Shown: one piece after another, positions 1 to 10,250 of the stretch
Layout of the letters: every line of letters starts with the position of its first letter
Position numbering within the stretch: the stretch's first letter is position 1
Assembly (NCBI GenBank): GCA_036925085.1
Contig: JAUPFP010000067.1
Location: forward strand, 806,001 to 870,000
DNA from: Brachycybe producta
Taxonomy: Eukaryota; Arthropoda; Diplopoda; Playtdesmida; Andrognathidae
Direction of reading: 5' to 3'
Length of the DNA stretch: 64,000 nucleotides
Position numbers and translations under genes: made by a program
The notes under the pieces: model-generated
Told to the model about the DNA's origin: nothing
Seen by the model: only the letters and a program-made list of their open reading frames with translations
Database searches by the model: none

Positions 1-239
1 TAATTTTACCAGTTTATATACTCGAAACCTTAACCACATGCTATGTTCGGACAAATTATATTTCATCCAATCCAAGAAGGACACGTACGACATAATGTCT
101 GTCATAACAATTGTCAATTTTAAAATTGATCGTTTTAAAATTTAACACAAAGAAATTTTCAATGTCATTCAAATTGCCAGGCATAGCGTTTTAACCGGAT
201 CTTTTTCCGTAATAGACTTTCAAAAACCTAATTCAATTG

Positions 240-508
240 TATATCCGTTCCTTAGGCCGGCCCTACACGTAACGTTCAATTGTGCAAATTTAAACTGCAC
301 GTGTGCTATGCCGCGTCATTCATGTCAAAATTACTGCCAAATTAGTGATATATCATTAATTCAAATTATGATATCACTAATTCAAATTATGGTATCACTA
401 AATTAAATAGTGATATGACTAATTTGAAATGTTTTCGACTTGAACGGCGCGGCATAGATTGGTAGACATGGGCAGTTAACCGTTCCGTCTAGGGCCAGCC
501 TTAGTACA
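240..508. mobile_element. Foldback MITE, 'GGCCGGCCCTA..ACGTAACGTT' ends
   Basis: Inverted ends: the left end reads GGCCGGCCCTACACGTAACG and the right end reads as its imperfect reverse complement, CGTCTAGGGCCAGCCTTA. The middle is A/T-rich and contains repeated 'CTAATTCAAAT..GTGATAT' blocks that are also inverted. Related copies lie at about 11741-11965, 23893-24118 and 50757-50958. No autonomous source is visible and the superfamily is not assigned. Confidence 0.6.
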
Positions 509-607
509 AAATTGGGTAATTTCTAACTACCTGAGGCCCAAATAAAAAATTCAACTTTAAACTTCTTTAATAAAGTTACAAAATACAACCCCCCCCCCCC
601 ACCGTCT

Positions 608-880
608 TATACCTTGTACGCACATAAACAGTTAAACACGTTCTACAGAGCTCCCTGTGAAGGACAAACAAACAATATGTCGTCGAATTCAATTTATTTA
701 GTTAATAATTATGAAAATATTCAGTTAATACTTAAATATAAACAGATAAACTATTGACATTAAAATATTGATTTAGTATTTCAATTTAAAATATTAATAA
801 TAAAGTCAATTTTTATTTGGTTTATGTCCTTAACTGGATTCCGTACAATTCACCTAAACACATTTAATTTGAATTCATTT
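608..880. mobile_element. 273-bp MITE insertion private to the leftmost unit
   Basis: In the two other units the flanking bases (..CCGTCT / AAAGGTAC..) are joined directly, so this is a clean filled site against empty sites. The element belongs to a family with 'TATACCTTGTACACAAATGA'-type ends and an internal 'GGATTCCGTACAATTCACC' block. Other copies are at 41962-42260, 42655-42970 and 46570-46868, and a terminal fragment is at 51242-51294. The duplicated target is short or absent and I cannot define it. Confidence 0.7.
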
Positions 881-1411
881 AAAGGTACTAATTAATAATT
901 GGGAATTAAGGTTTCCTTATTAAAACTGTCTAATTTAAAGCGTTTTTTTAATTTGAATTTAATCAAAACTGTTACTAGTTAGTAACAGTTAAAATCTGAC
1001 ACTTTTTTACCACATGTGGAACACGATTACGGATGATGATGATGATATATAATAGAAATGAAACCTCGTTATGACGTCATTGTGTAGGATGTAATTCCGT
1101 GTTTTTGTATAAAAAACGTAGTCTAGTATTTTTTTTTTTTTTTTTTTTTGACAATTTGTACGTCAGACGTGCATCGCAACAAGCATGTCGACGTTGCATG
1201 GGTTTGGGAAGTGCTCGAATATCGTATGCCCTACTGTGAATCAAAAAAGTGAATCTCTAGTGAATCAATGAATCTTGGTGATGAATCTTAATGAATCTTT
1301 AAGCTACTGTATATTCAGCCCAATGGTGGGGGAGGGTGTGCTATTTTGATGAATGGCGGAACGTTTGGAACAACGGTAGGAACTGTCGGAAAAATAGTAG
1401 GAACAGTCGGA

Positions 1412-1612
1412 AGATTAGGTTTAGGTTAAATGAAGCTTGTTGCAGAGGGTCTGCTGGGGGCGCAGTAACCCATTTTTTTAAAGATTTTTTAATTCCCTAA
1501 TTTGATCAATGGTCGGAACAATGGACAAATTTGATTTAATAATGCTTTAAAAACTGGAGGGCTGCGCCACCCAGACCCCCTGCTACAAGCTTAACTAAAC
1601 CTAACCTTAACC
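1412..1612. repeat. Inverted-repeat element with 'CAGAGGGTCTG..GGGCGCAG' arms
   Basis: The left arm (TTAGGTTTAGGTTAAATGAAG.. then GAGGGTCTGCTGGGGGCGCAG) is complemented by the right arm (..CTGCGCCACCCAGACCCCC..CTTAACTAAACCTAACC). It looks like a small foldback element. Copies occur in the other units at about 13553-13740 and 25705-25892. The CCTAACCTTAACC at its edge is not a telomeric repeat array. Confidence 0.45.
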
Positions 1613-1767
1613 TTAAAGAATTATTTATCAAATTAGGAAACGGGAGGAACAGTCTAAACAGTCGGAATTATCGACTAATTTGATGAAATAATTCTTTAAA
1701 AACTGCAACAAGCTTAGTTTAATCTTAGACTATTAACTTCCTAGACTGGCAACTGCCGGGAATTTGC

Positions 1768-1972
1768 ACAAGCATTTAGAAATCGGGACAAACAGAAGTT
1801 GGCTCCGCCCTTTTTATGACGAACGCAACGTCTAATTGGTTGGTTATGTAGTCTGACGTCACATGCTCCGCCCTTTTCAACGTCAAACCACACAACAAAC
1901 CAATTAGAAGTTGCCGTTCATCATAAAAAGGGCGGAGCCAACTTCTGTTTGTCCCGATTTTTAAATGCCTGT
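1768..1972. mobile_element. Foldback MITE family 'ACAGGCAATTAG' with 9-bp target duplication
   Basis: The element is palindromic over nearly its whole length of about 205 bp (ends here ACAAGCATTTAG..AAATGCCTGT). It is flanked by a perfect 9-bp target duplication, GGAATTTGC, at 1759-1767 and 1973-1981. The centre carries TGACGTCA and two inverted GC boxes (GGGCGGAGC). The same insertion is present in the other units at 13897-14102 and 26049-26254. Nine-bp duplications fit Mutator-like or related superfamilies, but no transposase is present to decide. Confidence 0.85.
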
Positions 1973-2432
1973 GGAATTTGCGTGCAACAGAACTGCGTCG
2001 TTTTTGAAACAACGCCTCTAGTTGGAATATGATAAATTAAATTTCGAGAATAGATCTATGTCACGTTTAGGACCACGAGTTCATTTTGTAGCTATACAGG
2101 GTATAGTTATATCTTAAGACTTCTAATGGTATATTACTCAGGAAGTCAGTGGCTAAGATTTGACAGACAGATAATATCACCAGACGAAGCCTACAGCTTC
2201 GTGCTTCCGCCTGCACTTCCGACTTAGAGCAGTTATTCAACGCTTTATTATGGAGAACATTGTTAGTTGCCAGTCCAGGAAGATAAAAGTCGAAGTTTTA
2301 ACAAGACCTAACTGTCTGATTATTAGTGATTAACCATCAAAATAGTTTGTGTTCAGAGTATTCCACCATTTACCGATTTAGTACCACGTTCCAACCGTTC
2401 CACTGTTCATCAAAACAGTACCCCTCCCCCTA

Positions 2433-2794
2433 GACCTGTGCGCCGCCGGGCGAAAACGCCGCCGCCGGTGGTTTTGAAGCTAAAAATGCCGCCGCTCGCC
2501 GCTTGTACTTTTTTAAAGAAACCCGCCGAAAGTGTATGACTGGCGGCCGCCGAATTCAAATTTTTTTGGTTGGTTTTGTTTCAAAAACTGCCATAGGAAT
2601 GAAATGATACCATATTCGATATTTATCGATTTCAATTTATATCGATATTTACCACATTCAATATATCAATATATCGATATATTTATTCAATATGTTCAAT
2701 CTCAGACGCCGGTAGTCGCCGCCGCCGCTGCTCGTATTTACCCTCGCCTGCCGCCGCCGATCAATATGCTACGGCGCACAGGTCTACCTCCCCC
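2433..2794. mobile_element. CGCCGC-rich MITE with 'AGACCTGTGCGCCG' terminal inverted repeats
   Basis: Terminal inverted repeats AGACCTGTGCGCCG (left) and CGGCGCACAGGTCT (right) enclose GCC-triplet-rich arms and an A/T core of CGATAT repeats. The locally high GC content contrasts with the A/T-rich surroundings. Copies lie at about 14553-14890 and 26716-27050 in the other units. Reading frames across the triplets are a by-product of the repeat. Confidence 0.5.
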
Positions 2795-3109
2795 GAAAAC
2801 ATTCAACATGAACAGTAAAGTTTAATTAAAAATAAATCAACTCAAATATTTTTACAGCGCTCATGTTTTCACCCAGCGACCACAAATCATGAGATTTTTC
2901 TCATTATATCAATAGATGGCATTGCCATCTATGCCACCGTGGTAATATAGAAATAATGGTATCACTGGATTATACCGCAAAGATGAATATATCATTTATT
3001 ATATTATGTTCTTAGCATTGAAAATGTGTAAAAAAAATTGAAATTGAATTATTTCAAAAACTATAAAAAAATTTGAAACATTTTCAATTAATTTTAAAAA
3101 AATTGTCTA

Positions 3110-4195
3110 GGGCCCTTTGGGCAAGTCTGGGCTCAGGAAAACTACAATTACAATTACAATTAGTACTCTGCTAGCAGCCAAATAGGCCTATGGCAGAGGA
3201 ACATAAAAGTCCACATGCAGCATTAAGCATTGTCAAGCACATATACATGCACAATGCACATATATAAAAACAAAATGAATATATATATATATATTTTTTG
3301 ATTGAGCAGACGAACTCCCTATGGTGGTCTGCCTGACAGCATGCAGTAGGTTGTTGGGACGGACGCCATTTTGGTGCCAGCAGACCTCACAACATTGGAG
3401 TCAATGGGTGAGGGGTCAGAAGTGACCCCTGTCCCCTCCAGGTGGAGCAGCCTGGAGGTCTTATATGGCCTAGTCAGCCATTAAGTCTGGGCAGTGTGTT
3501 GTAGGCAGCAGGAATGACTGGATCAATGGTGGAGGCCTCCATTCTCATCTCCTTTGTGCTTTTGTGCCTTTTGGCCCTTGTGTTGTATTTACGGGGTCTT
3601 GGCTGGTGGAAGTCACCAGCCAAGGTGTGTAAATAATCACTGCCTTCGTTCTGTAAGTTTATTAAATACGTTTTATTTTACCTACTCTTGTGTCGTGTCA
3701 GTCATTAAGGGGGGTTACCGCGGGAGGGTGGGGGATGTCCGGTGGGGAACCGTCCTATTTTGGCCGGTAACTCGTGTTGGCTTGCGGTGGAAATGGAGTT
3801 CCACCGCGATATTCTCGTCGTGGCGACGTGGTTCTCGTCATGTCCATCGAGGGAGGCTCCGTCGAACTGACACCACCTGGTTTGAACCGTGATAGGCCGT
3901 TACGGGTGCAATCCCGTCTCCGTTAAGGAGCCTGGAGCTGGGTAAGTTGGTTTTTCTTGCCTGGGGGTATTGCGACGAACCGATCGGGTCGTTTCACACC
4001 ACTGCCTCAGGAAGAGAGTTCCATTGCCTTATAACTCTAGGGGGAAAAAAGACCAATACCATGAATCTGTCCTAGCAAAATATCTCCCTAATTTTCTTAG
4101 AGTGGTCAGCCCTGCCTATATGAACATCACTAGACTGAGGTTTAGGACAATCACTACGTGTAATTTTTCCAAACAATTTCAAACTTAACTCATCC
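3110..4195. mobile_element. Retroelement-like relic (possible LTR or leader fragment), unit 1
   Basis: A block of about 1.1 kb, much more GC-rich than its surroundings, present once per duplication unit. It includes an ATTAAA/TTTATT region followed by a GT-rich stretch and a G-rich leader-like stretch, which recalls the end of a retrotransposon. I see no complete coding region and no clear paired LTRs, so family and age are open. It is treated as a fossil. A piece of it (around 3150-3235) also occurs inverted inside the MITE at 10893-11190. Confidence 0.25.
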
Positions 4196-4834
4196 CCAAT
4201 TTCCCTCCCCCTTCTTGTCAAGACTGCAGATCAACCCTCAATCAATTATCCATTATGTTCCCATACCCGCTTACCACATGAACCTGGAAGAACAGCATTG
4301 GAACTGTTAAATTAAATATAATCACCTTAACTTTAAATTTGCATGAAGAAATTTTAGGCAATATGTACAGTTAGTAATAAAATCAATTTGAAAATGCAGT
4401 TTCCCTGCCTTTGAATAGAAATTATTCAAATTCAAGTTCATTCAGTTGTTAAGATTTAACAATGAACTGATAACGTGCCACATATGTCAATCCGGTCAAT
4501 CATCAAGATTGGAATATATGACGTCACTAATTTAAATAATTCATCCAGTTTTCTTTCATTCTGAAATTGACAATTCAAAGAGAGAAAGAGAGAGAGAAAA
4601 AAGCTCCTACCTATGGCAACTGACCCAAATGACACACACTTTACAATGGTAATTGTTACCAAGAGCTTTTTTTTGTTACGGTAATCCAAAAAAAAAAACA
4701 TAGATCTATACGTATAACGAGCGTTAGACTATATGAAGTAACCCATTTCTCAATGAAACACTTTCAAATAACATATGTTAAAACATGTGGTTAACACGAA
4801 CAAAGAAAAAAATCTTCCTTTTTTCAGTATACGA

Positions 4835-4959
4835 TATAAATACTGGAAGAAAACGTTTCAAACAGCCATTTTACTAACTCAACTTGCAGAAAAAAAATTG
4901 TTCAATTTGAACGATTACGAAACTTTCTACCAAACTGTTAAAACATCAGAATCATTTAC
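4835..4959 (+). promoter_or_regulatory. Gene A promoter and 5' UTR exon
   Basis: A TATA box (TATAAA, 4835-4840, followed by TACTGGAAG) is conserved at the same place before genes B (16939), C (29086) and D (32366). About 120 bp downstream a non-coding exon ends at 4959 with the donor GTAAGT. The next acceptor is the CTAG just before the start codon at 5111, so the start codon lies in the second exon. An upstream block with CATATG..ACATGTGGTTAACACGAAC and TGACGTCA (near 4518) is shared by A to D. These are sequence inferences without transcript support. Confidence 0.6.
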
Positions 4960-5110
4960 GTAAGTTTAATAGGAAAAACGTCTCAGAAATGTTCAGAAGT
5001 AACTTTAATATTTAGAAACTAGAAGAGTAACACATTTACCCTTCTAGTTTCTAACATAATAAAAAATAAAATAATTACCAACCAATTTTACAACATCTTA
5101 ACAAACTAGA

Positions 5111-6194
5111 ATGCCAAATTTGAGAACATTGTGGTCGGTGGCAACTGCAATCGTCGTCATCGTCGGATTGTTGAATGATGTCAACTGCAAACGACGGGGA
5201 GGACGTGCGTATTTTCATTCATATTTAAGCCTATAGAGAGAGCCGCTCCAGCACGTATAGGCCTATACGTGCTGCATGACGTCATAGTCATACAAATATA
5301 AAGCCACCTTAAGCCTTCAAAACTAAAGCTAAATTTCAAAATGATAATAATTTTTTTAGAAAATTTTAAATTAATCATTTTTAATTATAAAATTACTAAT
5401 CAATTAAAAGAAACGTTTCTTAAAACTTTTAATTTTTTATAAATATTGTTTGGTTTCGTGCATATTTAAAATGTAATTAATGAATTTCAATTTTAAATTT
5501 CTAATTAAAACCACCCTGGAAAGCAGAAACGTAGCAGAAACTTTCTTCTGTTCTAATTATTATTTCTATTTTCCGCTTTTTAACTTTTCATAAAAAAATT
5601 CTTAACTATAGTTAAATGAACGGTTAATTTTCAAACTCTATTTATTCCGTCTTTAAGAAGCAAAACTTAAAAGAAACTGGAAAGTGTTTTAGAAACTAGA
5701 AGGGTACTTACTATACCGCAAAATAAACTTTTTACGTGAATTTGAAAATGAGCCAAGTTTAACTGCGGACGAATCTGATCAACTTTGATCACATTTTCAA
5801 CAGATCAACATCCGAATTCTGCTGGACACAATGGACAACAACAACAACAATACCAAAACAGTAATTACTAATTGTCTATAAAAATGTACAATTTAACAAA
5901 TTTCATTGAAAAATTTCAATTTATTTCTTGTTGTTGTTGTTGTTTCATATAGCAGATCCAAATGACCATCAAATTCGAAGAACTCAAAGGCGATCTTCAA
6001 TGTCTTCCAGTAAGTTCTTCATTGAGGTGTTTTACTTTGTTGTAAATTAGTTTCAGAACGTCTATCAAGTTAATAATATTTGTCTTTGTATTGTAACTTA
6101 AGGTGGCGATGAAGACGATGAGCAAGACGAAACATTGCCATTAAGTGAAAACGTATGGTTTGTATGGAATAAAAATAGAAGGAATCATAACTAG
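5111..6194 (+). CDS. Gene A: secreted-peptide gene copy lacking the cysteine domain
   Basis: Copy of gene C cut by the duplication junction. Exons read as 5111-5204, 5804-5860, 5956-6009 and 6103-6194, all joined by phase-1 introns, giving about 98 residues. Exon 1 encodes a signal peptide (MPNLRTLWSVATAIV.. ending LLNDVNC). Exons 2 and 3 encode a Q/N-rich and an R/S-rich linker, and exon 4 starts GDEDDEQDE as in C. At 6132 homology to C ends, and the frame runs through LPLSEN and a new tail to a TAG at 6192. No cysteine-rich domain follows. The reading frame is open, so a short secreted product is possible, but relative to C it is truncated and may be non-functional. Its 3' end faces gene M, about 700 bp away. 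Confidence 0.5.
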
Positions 6195-6836
6195 GTTTCG
6201 TAAAAGTATCAGTGGATTCACACAATATTTGAGTTATTATTGATTGAAGTACAAAATTACGTTTCAAACATATAACTGTTCGTAAAACAGATGAAAACGT
6301 AAACCAAACATCGTGTTAAACGGGTATACCAGGTATTGCATCATTTCACGATTAAGCATCTTAAGGTTTTCAAACTATAATCAAAATATGCTAAAAATCA
6401 GTAAAATAAAGTATGCATTTAACGATTTATTTTGACAAGAAATTTTCAAACAAAACTAAAACTAATTTAAAATTCAGAACGTAAAAGTAAAATTTTGAAA
6501 CAAAACTAGAAAAGTAAAATTCAAATTTCCGATAAAAGTCGAAAGTTATCAATAATTGTAATCAAGGCTGGAAAATTCGGTAAAAAAAAAGAATCGGAAA
6601 TTACAATTCGGAAGAAAAATAAACTGGTTTATTTTCGAGAGAAAGAAACAAAAAACTGTATTAATAATTAATTAATGATTAAGAAAATGTAAATGAAGGA
6701 TTTCTCGGCTGTTTTTTTCTCATCCAAATGACCTGGTTAGAGGCTAGAATTGTAGTCTAAAAAAAAGAATAATTTTAGATACTACTCTTAGCCTCAAAGC
6801 AGGTTCTTTGACTGCGAAAAACGCGTTTTTTTCAGG

Positions 6837-9454
6837 TTTATTCTGATTGAGTTTTCATAAAACATTTCTATAAAATGTTAAGAGAAAAACAAAGTTGTTT
6901 CATTTTCCAGCCATGGTTATCATTAAAGAATGTTGTCCTGGTCAAGTGGTCAAGTGGAGTGTTCCTGTGGTCAGTTCGTAACATCGTGGTTCACTTTTGC
7001 CACTTGGCCCAAAATTCTAATTAACCAATTTTTAATAAAGCATTCATTAATTAATAATCTACAATATTTTAAATATTAAATTATGGTTAATTACGTTTTC
7101 CAGAACTACTTACTATATGGTGAACCAGTATTTCCAGCCGCACCGCTTTGGCCGCCGCTGCTAGATTTATGTGGCGGCTTTGTCCCACCATGTGCTGCAT
7201 TATTAAACAAGAGCAAGTTTTTTTTTAAAAAAAAAACCCCAAAATATGCAAATTTCATTCTTCTTTCGGTGGTTTTAAAGTGAAAATGCATCTCGAACTC
7301 TTTGAGTGCGAAAAAATGAAGAAAAATTTGAAAATGTTTTAAAAACTAGAAGGGTAGCTTATAATCACTTAATAGTATTTTCATGTTGATATTTTTTAAA
7401 ATAAGCTTTTTTTTATATGTAAGATTTTTGAAAATGATCTAACTTTAAGCGGACGATATTTTCTTAATTTTTCTCTGTAAAAAGTTTATTTTGAAAGATA
7501 ATTAATTATCAACATAGAAATGTTATTAAGGGATTCGGTATACTGTTCTAGTTTTTAAAACACTTTCAAATTTCTCTTATTCTTTAGAAACTAGAAGGGT
7601 AGCTTATGATCACTTAAGGGTATTTTCAATGTTTGATTACATCTTTCAAAATACAACATTTTTATTCGAGTTTATGAACTTTAAGACAAACAATATTTTA
7701 TTTTCTGAATTTTTGTCCAATAAAAGTTTATTTTCAAAGATAATTAATCAACATGAAAATACTTTCATTCGATTACTTTAATTCTTATAAAGTTTTTTTT
7801 AAATTGTGTGCCAATTGTGAAGTAAAAATCCTACATTTAGAAAGATCTACAGAGTCCTGTAAAGGACAGGCGAGATTTTTTTTAAATCTCGACATTTCGA
7901 CTTTAAATCTCGAAATTTGGACTTATGCCACGTTGTGCACACCATACTCTAATAATTAATTATTGCTGCTACAAGAGGGCGCTTGCAATAATTTCATAAT
8001 TACAGTATGGTGCGCACAACATGGCATAATTAACATGGCCGAATATGAGATTAAAAGTAGAAATGTCGAGATTTTAAAAATAATCTCGCATGTCCTTTAC
8101 AGGGCTCCGTAGAGATCAACCCAACAATTATGTTGTTTTTTGTTTTTTCTTTTTCTCAATAAAAAACAGGCTGGTTAGAGGCTAGAACTTTCTAGTTGAC
8201 AACTGATAGTAAGCAGACCTTTAGCCTCTAACCAGCCTTGTTTTATTATTAGAAAAAGCGTAATTGCAGGTTGCTCTAATGATGATGATGATGATTACTA
8301 AGCAATTAATGGCACACTTGGGCCACAAATTGAGGTCACAATTTGCTTTTGATATATTTGCATAAAAATCCGAGCTCTAATAATTATTAATCATTGAAGC
8401 TAAATTGTTAAATATGTTTGAAAATTACATGGCTGTTTTGCGGCGTGTTTGGCTGCTGGTTTGGATGATTTGTGTTTGTCACCACTGGGCGACATTCCTC
8501 CTCCAAATTCTCCTCCTTCCTCTCCTCCTGGTCCCCCTGGTCCTCCTGCTCCTCCTCCGAATCCTCCTTCTTCGTGGTCGTCGTCTTCGTGGTGGCCAGA
8601 AAGCACATCAGCTAAATTTGAAACATTTTTTTTTAAAAATAAATTCACGATTTCCAAAATATATTTCTGATAAGTTTTTTGCGGGAGAACGAGACATGAA
8701 TGACTGAGGACCGTCATTACCACCGGAGTCAGAGGAGTGACCTCTCCCAAAAGTACGACTACTTGAATGAGGAGCACCAAGAGGTAGAGAATGTCCTAAA
8801 AGTAAAAATTATCATCACATTGTAGAAAATGTAAAGCAGACAAAAGAAATTGCTTAAAATGAAATATTTCAGAAATTTAAAAAAAAAACATATATGTTTT
8901 CAGGAGAAAAATTAAGAAGAAAAAACTAGAAAGTATTTTAGAAACTAGAAAGTACTTTCAGAAACTAGAAAGTACTTTTAAAAAATAGAAAGTATTTTAA
9001 AAACTAGAAAGTGCTTTTAAAAAATAAAAAGTATTTTAAAAACTAGAAAGTACTTTTAAAAACTAGAAAGTATTTTCAGAAACTAGAAAGTATTTTAGAA
9101 ACTAAAAACTCAATCACATAAAGAATATTTTCATGTTGATATCTTTCAAAATAAACTTTTTAGAGACAAAAATTTAAAAAAAATCGTACGTTTAAAGTTA
9201 ATTTATTTTCAAACTGAAATAAAACGCTTACTTTGAAAGATATCAACATGAAAATACCCTTAAGTGGTTAGTTAGGCTACCCTTCTAGTTTCTAAAACAT
9301 ATTTAAGTTTTTTCCTTCAAATGTTAATTTTTTTTTAAATTATGCAAATTAAATGTAAAAAACAAAACCAAAACAACAACTAACCAACATCCAGAAAAGC
9401 AAATGTCAGAAAAATTCCCAACAACAAGGCAGACATTGTGATCAAAAGAGCCAT
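6837..9454 (-). CDS. Gene M1: secreted Gly/His/Ser-rich peptide without cysteines
   Basis: Minus-strand gene found by joining phase-1 exons. Exon 1 is 9454-9385 (MALLITMSALLLGIFLTFAF.. signal peptide ending FLDV), followed by 8795-8721, 8611-8429, 7194-7114 and 6937-6900 (stop TGA). An AATAAA lies on the minus strand at 6842-6837. All four introns are phase 1 with GT..AG ends, for example CCATATA/GTAAGT at 7114. The product is about 148 residues: signal peptide, a GHS-rich segment, an acidic HHEDDDHEE stretch, glycine-rich repeats (GGFGGGAGGPGG), a K/A/H-rich segment (KPAAKHAAKQ), then another G/S stretch. There are no cysteines. The signal-exon design matches genes A to G, which suggests shared ancestry of exon 1 or at least the same intron-phase habit. 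I recognise no family. Gly-rich antimicrobial, mucus or structural roles are all possible. Confidence 0.65.
7336..7790. mobile_element. Two copies of the 'TTAGAAACTAGAAGGGTAG' foldback family (intron of M1)
   Basis: At 7336-7566 an almost complete foldback copy runs from AAACTAGAAGGGTAGCTTAT to the inverted ..CTGTTCTAGTTTTTAAAAC. A second copy starts at 7583 and lacks its right terminus. The stem of this family spells TTTCATGTTGATATCTTTCAAAATAAA.. and its complement. Both sit inside the intron between exons 3 and 4 of gene M1 and are repeated at about 19490-19944 in the next unit. Confidence 0.75.
7840..8115. mobile_element. Foldback MITE 'CCTGTAAAGGACAGGCGAGATT'
   Basis: The arms CCTGTAAAGGACAGGCGAG and CTCGCATGTCCTTTACAGG are inverted and enclose further inverted blocks ('TCTCGACATTTCGACTTTAA', 'GTGCACACCATACTC'). 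Copies are at 19994-20269 and 32951-33272, and a right half is at 49939-50052. A 'GAGGGCGCTTGCAATAAT' segment lies in the centre. Confidence 0.7.
8168..8390. repeat. Hairpin 'GGCTGGTTAGAGGCTAG' plus companion repeat
   Basis: GGCTGGTTAGAGGCTAGAA at 8171 is followed within about 50 bp by its complement TTAGCCTCTAACCAGCC, a strong short hairpin. A companion block follows (GCTCTAATGATGATGATG .. TTGGGCCACAAATTGAGG .. ATTTGCATAAAAATCCGAG). The same pair recurs, partly inverted, at about 34975-35515 in gene D, where two or three copies are stacked, and at 20322-20544 in unit 2. Confidence 0.6.
8925..9112. repeat. Minisatellite of about 20-bp units grown from a MITE end
   Basis: About nine head-to-tail variants of 'AAACTAGAAAGTATTTTAG' form the array. 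The unit is the terminal sequence of the abundant 'TTAGAAACTAGAAGGGTAG' foldback family, and one complete family member begins directly at its right edge (9100-9302). It appears that the MITE end expanded into a minisatellite. The array is repeated at about 21079-21266 in unit 2. Confidence 0.7.
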
Positions 9455-9550
9455 TTCTTTCCTTCTGTAATAAATAAGTTACTTTAAGTTACTTTAAGTT
9501 ACTTTTCGAAGTAACTCAAAGATGTTTTATGAATCAGCTGATATTCGAAC

Positions 9551-9757
9551 ACAGGCAATTAGAAAACGGGACAAACAGAAGTTGACTCCGCCAATTTTTA
9601 TGACGACCGGCAATTTCTAATTGGTTGGTTATGTAGTCTGACGTCACATGCTCCACCCTTTTCAACGTCGAACCACACAACAAACCAATTAGAAGTTGCT
9701 GGTCGTCATAAAAAGGGCGGAGCCAACTTCTGTTCGTCCCGATTTCTAATTGCCTGT
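9551..9757. mobile_element. 'ACAGGCAATTAG' foldback MITE in the 5' region of M1
   Basis: 207-bp palindromic element with ends ACAGGCAATTAG..CTAATTGCCTGT and a perfect 9-bp target duplication TATTCGAAC (9542-9550 and 9758-9766). It lies about 100 bp upstream of the M1 start codon, probably within a 5' UTR intron, because an acceptor-like TTATTACAG precedes the ATG. The core carries TGACGTCA. The duplicate copy is at 21705-21911. Confidence 0.88.
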
Positions 9758-10250
9758 TATTCGAACTCCAAGATTGTTCTGCAGTTTCAGATGAGCAACA
9801 AACAACTAAGAAGAAAATTGAAAGTGTATTAGAAACTAGAATGGTAGCTCAATCACTTAACGTTATTTTCATTTTGATTTATCTTTCAAAATAAACTTTT
9901 TATAGGTATAGTTCATTTTCAAACTGACATAAAAACCTTAATTCAAAACATATTAACATGAAATTAGCCTTAAAGTGATTGAGTTACCCTTCTAGTTTCT
10001 AAAACATATTCAAGTATCTCTTCATCTTGTATCTGATAGACAGAATAATCAGAATTCGAGAGAAGTTGCCAGGTTGAACCACGGTTAAATATCGTATTAT
10101 AGATTTTCAATTGAAATCCAATGTATTTATAAAAAAAAATCAGCGTTCCCACTGGCCGTCCACCCTTAGATCATCGTTTTCCATAGAAAAATGATCGGTG
10201 ACCACGACCGGACCGTATTACGTGTGTATAGAGACCCTTGATCATAAATG

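Larger units (their letters stand above)
1..6132. repeat. Tandem segmental duplication, leftmost (partial) unit
   Basis: Position 1 onward matches 11486 onward and 23640 onward, and the match runs to 6132, which aligns with 18285 and 30426. It is the end portion of a roughly 12.15-kb tandem unit that continues beyond the window edge. This copy is the most diverged of the three: it lacks the 810-bp and 183-bp hAT-type insertions found in the other copies, and has a private 273-bp insertion (608-880). It contains gene A at its right end. Similarity covers introns, intergenic DNA and mobile elements alike, so this is a genomic duplication, not retroposition. Confidence 0.9.

Noticed and set aside
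1595-1620. CCTAACCTTAACCTT resembling telomeric repeats
   Set aside because: Only two to three irregular units at the edge of a foldback element, and repeated identically in each duplication unit.
1776-2012. Frames across the roughly 205-bp palindromes (also 13893-14168, 26045-26320, 39611-39814, 56156-56482, 61121-61405)
   Set aside because: Similar protein sequences arise on both strands because the MITE is palindromic. They are repeats, not a protein family.
2532-2825. Alanine-rich frame in the CGCCGC region
   Set aside because: Triplet-rich MITE arms. The frame is not kept in the other two units.
3554-4188. Conserved frames in the GC-rich block present once per unit
   Set aside because: Conservation is explained by the recent tandem duplication. 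No domain is recognised and the block looks like a retroelement fossil.
8405-8707. Plus-strand frames with proline-rich or leucine-rich translations
   Set aside because: Antisense shadows of exon 3 of gene M, whose minus-strand frame has correct splice borders.
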